Source: Roseivirga sp.
Lineage (GTDB): Bacteria > Bacteroidota > Bacteroidia > Cytophagales > Cyclobacteriaceae
NCBI GenBank assembly: GCA_029262895.1
Contig: JAJCYM010000069.1
Span: forward strand, 41,499-105,498
DNA: 64,000 nt
Direction: 5' to 3'
Shown here: one piece after another, positions 61,578 through 64,000 of the stretch
How the letters are laid out: the number at the start of each line of letters is the position of its first letter
Position numbering within the stretch: position 1 is the first letter of the stretch
Position numbers and translations under genes: made by a program
The notes under the pieces: generated by a model
The model's input: the letters and a program-made list of their open reading frames with translations, nothing else
What the model was told of the DNA's origin: nothing
The model's database searches: none

Positions 61578-64000
61578 ATGTGTAGTACAATCTTTTCACC
61601 TTTAAGGGGAAAATTGGCGCTTATGCTGGTTTTAACCTTAAGTCTTGGGACCGCCATGGTTGCTCAGGATGAAGAGGCTGCTGTACATTTTGTTCCCGTA
61701 CCTGTCGATAACATGCCTACCCTTCTTCCTACTATTGTCACTCAGAATATTACCGTCAATTTAAATGCAAGTGGAGAGGTTATTATAACCCCCGAACAAG
61801 TTGATAATGGCTCATTTGATCCAACTGGAGTTTTAACCCTTAGTTTAGACATCACAAACTTCAATTGTTCTAATTTGGGTGACAACACTGTCACACTTAC
61901 AGGCACAAATGGTTCTGGTGAGTCTGAATCAGCCACAGCAATCGTTACGGTTGCAGACCCTATCGCTCCAAAAGTCGTAACACAGAATCTTACCGCTCAA
62001 ATTACAGGAGGTGTCTATACCATTGACCCAAATGATTTATTAAAGTTTAGCGGTAGAGGTAGAGGCGGTGTTACTGGAGATAACTGTGGCATCGTAAGCG
62101 TTACGGCTGACCCTCCAACCTTGAGCGTTTTGAATCTCGGAATGAACAGTATCACGATTACTGCTACTGATGCCGCTGGAAATTCTACATCAGGAACGGC
62201 AAATGTGACTTTGGAGGATAATGAGTATCCCGTTGCTATTGCCCAGGACATTTCAGTAGAGTTAGATGAAAATGGTTTGGTCTCAATCACTGCACAGGAC
62301 ATTGACAATGGCAGCTCCGATAATGGAGGAATCAACAGCATGTTTCTGGACAGAACTAATTTTGATTGCAAAGATTTGGGTATCCAAGAGGTGGTATTAA
62401 CAGTGATTGACTACTTAGGGAGGACAAGCACAGCCACAGCCAGGGTTAACATTAATGACAATATTGCCCCGGAAGTAGTCACAAAAAACATAGTTGTCAG
62501 CTTAGCAGCCGATGGCAAAGTGACCATAGACCCCGTTGACCTATTGGTTTTATGCCCGGATGCTGATATAATGATTGGTACCGGAGGTGGTGGCAGCGGT
62601 GAAACTGTTCCAGGAGCTGGTGATGGCTACGAATTGGATGCTTTATTTGTTCAGGCTCCTACTTGTACAAAGGATAATTGTACCATTACGGATGTTACAT
62701 CCAGCATCGAAATATTTGATTGCAGCCATGTTGGTGACAATGTGGTGACGGTAAGTGTAAAAGATGGAAGCGGTAATATTACCACTGCCCTTGCAACGGT
62801 TACCATAGTAGATGATATTTTTCCGACAGTTCAAACCAAGAACGTAACGGTCTCTTTGGACCAAACAGGAAATGCCTCCATTACAGTGGAAGATGTGGAT
62901 AATAATTCATTTGATAATTGCGACATCTCCCTTTCTTTGGACAGACTTAACTTTACCTGCGCAGATGTTGGGGATGTGGTAGTAACACTAACAGGTGTTG
63001 ACCCAACCAGTAATTCAGCCGCAGCTACTGCAATCGTAACCGTAGTAGACAATACTCCACCAGTTGTTATTGCACAAACCGTTACATTGGCTCTGGATGC
63101 CAATGGCAACGCAACGCTAACCGCGGAGCAGGTTGACAACGGTTCTAACGATAGTTGTAGTGGTGTTTCTATTGCCATTGATAAAACTTCATTTACCTGT
63201 GCCGACATAGGTGATCATACTGTTACACTTACGGCTACCGATGGTGGTGGTAATTCAGCATCCGTTACTACTACCGTGAGCGTAGTTGACAACACAGCTC
63301 CAACTATCATTACCAAAAACGCGACTGTCTCCCTAGATGCCGATGGCAATGCTTCGATTACCATAGCCGACATAGATGATGGGTCTTCTGACAATTGTGA
63401 TATTAGCTTAAGCCTGGATCGATTGAACTTTACCTGTGATGATTTAGGGAATGTCACAGTAACACTGACTGGGGTTGATGGAAGCGGTAACACCAGCACC
63501 GGTACGGCTATAGTAACTGTAGAGGATAATCTCCCTCCACAGCTCTTTACATTAGCCAAGAGCTGGTTTTTGGACGAAAACGGCACTTACATTCTGGATC
63601 CAAATGACTTATTAAAATGGGTTGCTTCAGGCCGTGGGCGCGGTGGAAATGACATTACTAAAGACAATTGTGGTATTGCCACGGTAACGTCAAGCAAAAC
63701 CGTTTTTGATTGTAATGATATCGGCATAAATACAGTAACAATAACGGTAACTGATGCTGCTGGTAATAGCGCATCGACCACCACGCAGGTTACTATTGGT
63801 GATAACACGCTACCTACCATTGTGACCAAGAATGCCACCATTGAATTAGATGAAAATGGCATCGCCACTTTAAATCCTGCAGATATAGACGGTGGCAGCT
63901 TCGACAATTGCGGACTTACTTTGACCGTTGATCAACCAGAATTTACCTGTGCCAACCTTGGCGTCAATACAGTCACGCTGATTGGAACGGATAGCAATGG
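61578..64000 (+). CDS. Large secreted protein with HYR-like repeats (3' partial)
   Basis: The ATG at 61578 opens a frame that runs to the right edge without a stop (807 codons). The start MCSTIFSPLRGKLALMLVLT then LSLGTAMVAQ is a good signal peptide; an ATG at 61623 and an upstream one at 61506 are alternatives. After it come eight full HYR-like repeats of about 75-110 residues and the start of a ninth. Each has PxxVTKNxTVSLDxxGNAxI, DNGSxDNC, a FTCADxG cysteine pair and NTVTLTxTDxxGNSA. Repeats 2, 4 and 8 carry DPxDLL plus a Gly-rich insert (SGRGRGG, GTGGGGSG). Such arrays are typical of Bacteroidota surface adhesins exported by T9SS; the C-terminal signal that would prove this lies beyond the window. 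Confidence 0.8.
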   Translation, partial: MCSTIFSPLRGKLALMLVLTLSLGTAMVAQDEEAAVHFVPVPVDNMPTLLPTIVTQNITVNLNASGEVIITPEQVDNGSFDPTGVLTLSLDITNFNCSNLGDNTVTLTGTNGSGESESATAIVTVADPIAPKVVTQNLTAQITGGVYTIDPNDLLKFSGRGRGGVTGDNCGIVSVTADPPTLSVLNLGMNSITITATDAAGNSTSGTANVTLEDNEYPVAIAQDISVELDENGLVSITAQDIDNGSSDNGGINSMFLDRTNFDCKDLGIQEVVLTVIDYLGRTSTATARVNINDNIAPEVVTKNIVVSLAADGKVTIDPVDLLVLCPDADIMIGTGGGGSGETVPGAGDGYELDALFVQAPTCTKDNCTITDVTSSIEIFDCSHVGDNVVTVSVKDGSGNITTALATVTIVDDIFPTVQTKNVTVSLDQTGNASITVEDVDNNSFDNCDISLSLDRLNFTCADVGDVVVTLTGVDPTSNSAAATAIVTVVDNTPPVVIAQTVTLALDANGNATLTAEQVDNGSNDSCSGVSIAIDKTSFTCADIGDHTVTLTATDGGGNSASVTTTVSVVDNTAPTIITKNATVSLDADGNASITIADIDDGSSDNCDISLSLDRLNFTCDDLGNVTVTLTGVDGSGNTSTGTAIVTVEDNLPPQLFTLAKSWFLDENGTYILDPNDLLKWVASGRGRGGNDITKDNCGIATVTSSKTVFDCNDIGINTVTITVTDAAGNSASTTTQVTIGDNTLPTIVTKNATIELDENGIATLNPADIDGGSFDNCGLTLTVDQPEFTCANLGVNTVTLIGTDSN

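Noticed and set aside
61742..63907. Minus-strand frames over the right-hand region
   Set aside because: They are antisense shadows of the + strand HYR-repeat gene, which has a signal peptide and an uninterrupted frame to the window edge.

Overview
The window is chromosomal DNA of a Bacteroidota bacterium, most likely a Cytophagia-type or flavobacterium-like gliding or surface-motile lineage. The indications are type IX secretion (T9SS) cargo and accessory genes, a CHU_C-type gliding-motility C-terminal domain, TAnnTTTG promoter motifs, a zinc-finger-less DnaX of the Bacteroidota type, DUF3078, DUF4249 and DUF2652 families, and a tmRNA whose tag ends in YALAA. Genus cannot be fixed from the sequence alone.

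Layout. (1) 1-34234: one enormous secreted adhesin reading frame, open at the left edge. It carries two cadherin-like domains, then 91 tandem DUF11 repeats of about 120 residues, a cadherin/Ig-like domain and a T9SS type-B (CHU_C) C-terminal signal. A single in-frame TAA at 14435-14437 cuts it into two pieces; without that stop the frame exceeds 11,400 codons. (2) 34245-38207: PorP/SprF-family protein, a PorE-like TPR/propeller/CRD/OmpA protein and a membrane-bound LytTR regulator, all on + and closely packed, forming an adhesin-plus-secretion cassette. (3) 38314-43584: secreted protein of unknown function, then (minus strand) a lipoprotein sulfatase and an AlkX/YcaQ-like glycosylase, then a DUF4249 lipoprotein lying between two copies of a hairpin repeat. 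(4) 43725-44085: tmRNA (ssrA) on the minus strand. (5) 44319-46683: small outer-membrane barrel protein and dnaX, whose long (tau) form needs a -1 shift at a run of ten A. (6) Minus-strand operon 51498 to 46695: M16 peptidase, O-methyltransferase, SLT/LysM protein and DUF3078 protein, with DUF2652 upstream. (7) 52705-56701 on +: GT9 glycosyltransferase, small unknown protein, PepP, GNAT, small unknown protein, RidA. (8) 56797-61283: membrane-anchored alpha/beta hydrolase, MscS-like protein without its first membrane helices, RmuC. (9) 61578-64000: start of a second large surface protein built of HYR-like repeats, open at the right edge.

How it fits together: the giant adhesin, the SprF-like protein (in Flavobacterium johnsoniae SprF is needed for SprB export) and the PorE-like protein (peptidoglycan-linked T9SS component) probably make one secretion and surface-attachment unit. 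The LytTR protein is a plausible local regulator. The remaining genes are mostly housekeeping: translation rescue, replication, envelope maintenance, peptidases and repair.

The strongest observations are the 91-repeat giant with nested 4-, 8- and 16-unit higher-order repeats whose copies are nearly randomised at synonymous sites, the lone in-frame stop inside it, the dnaX A10 slippage site placed just where a gamma form would end, and an 18-bp copy of the tmRNA 3' end 1.65 kb away beside a repeated hairpin.
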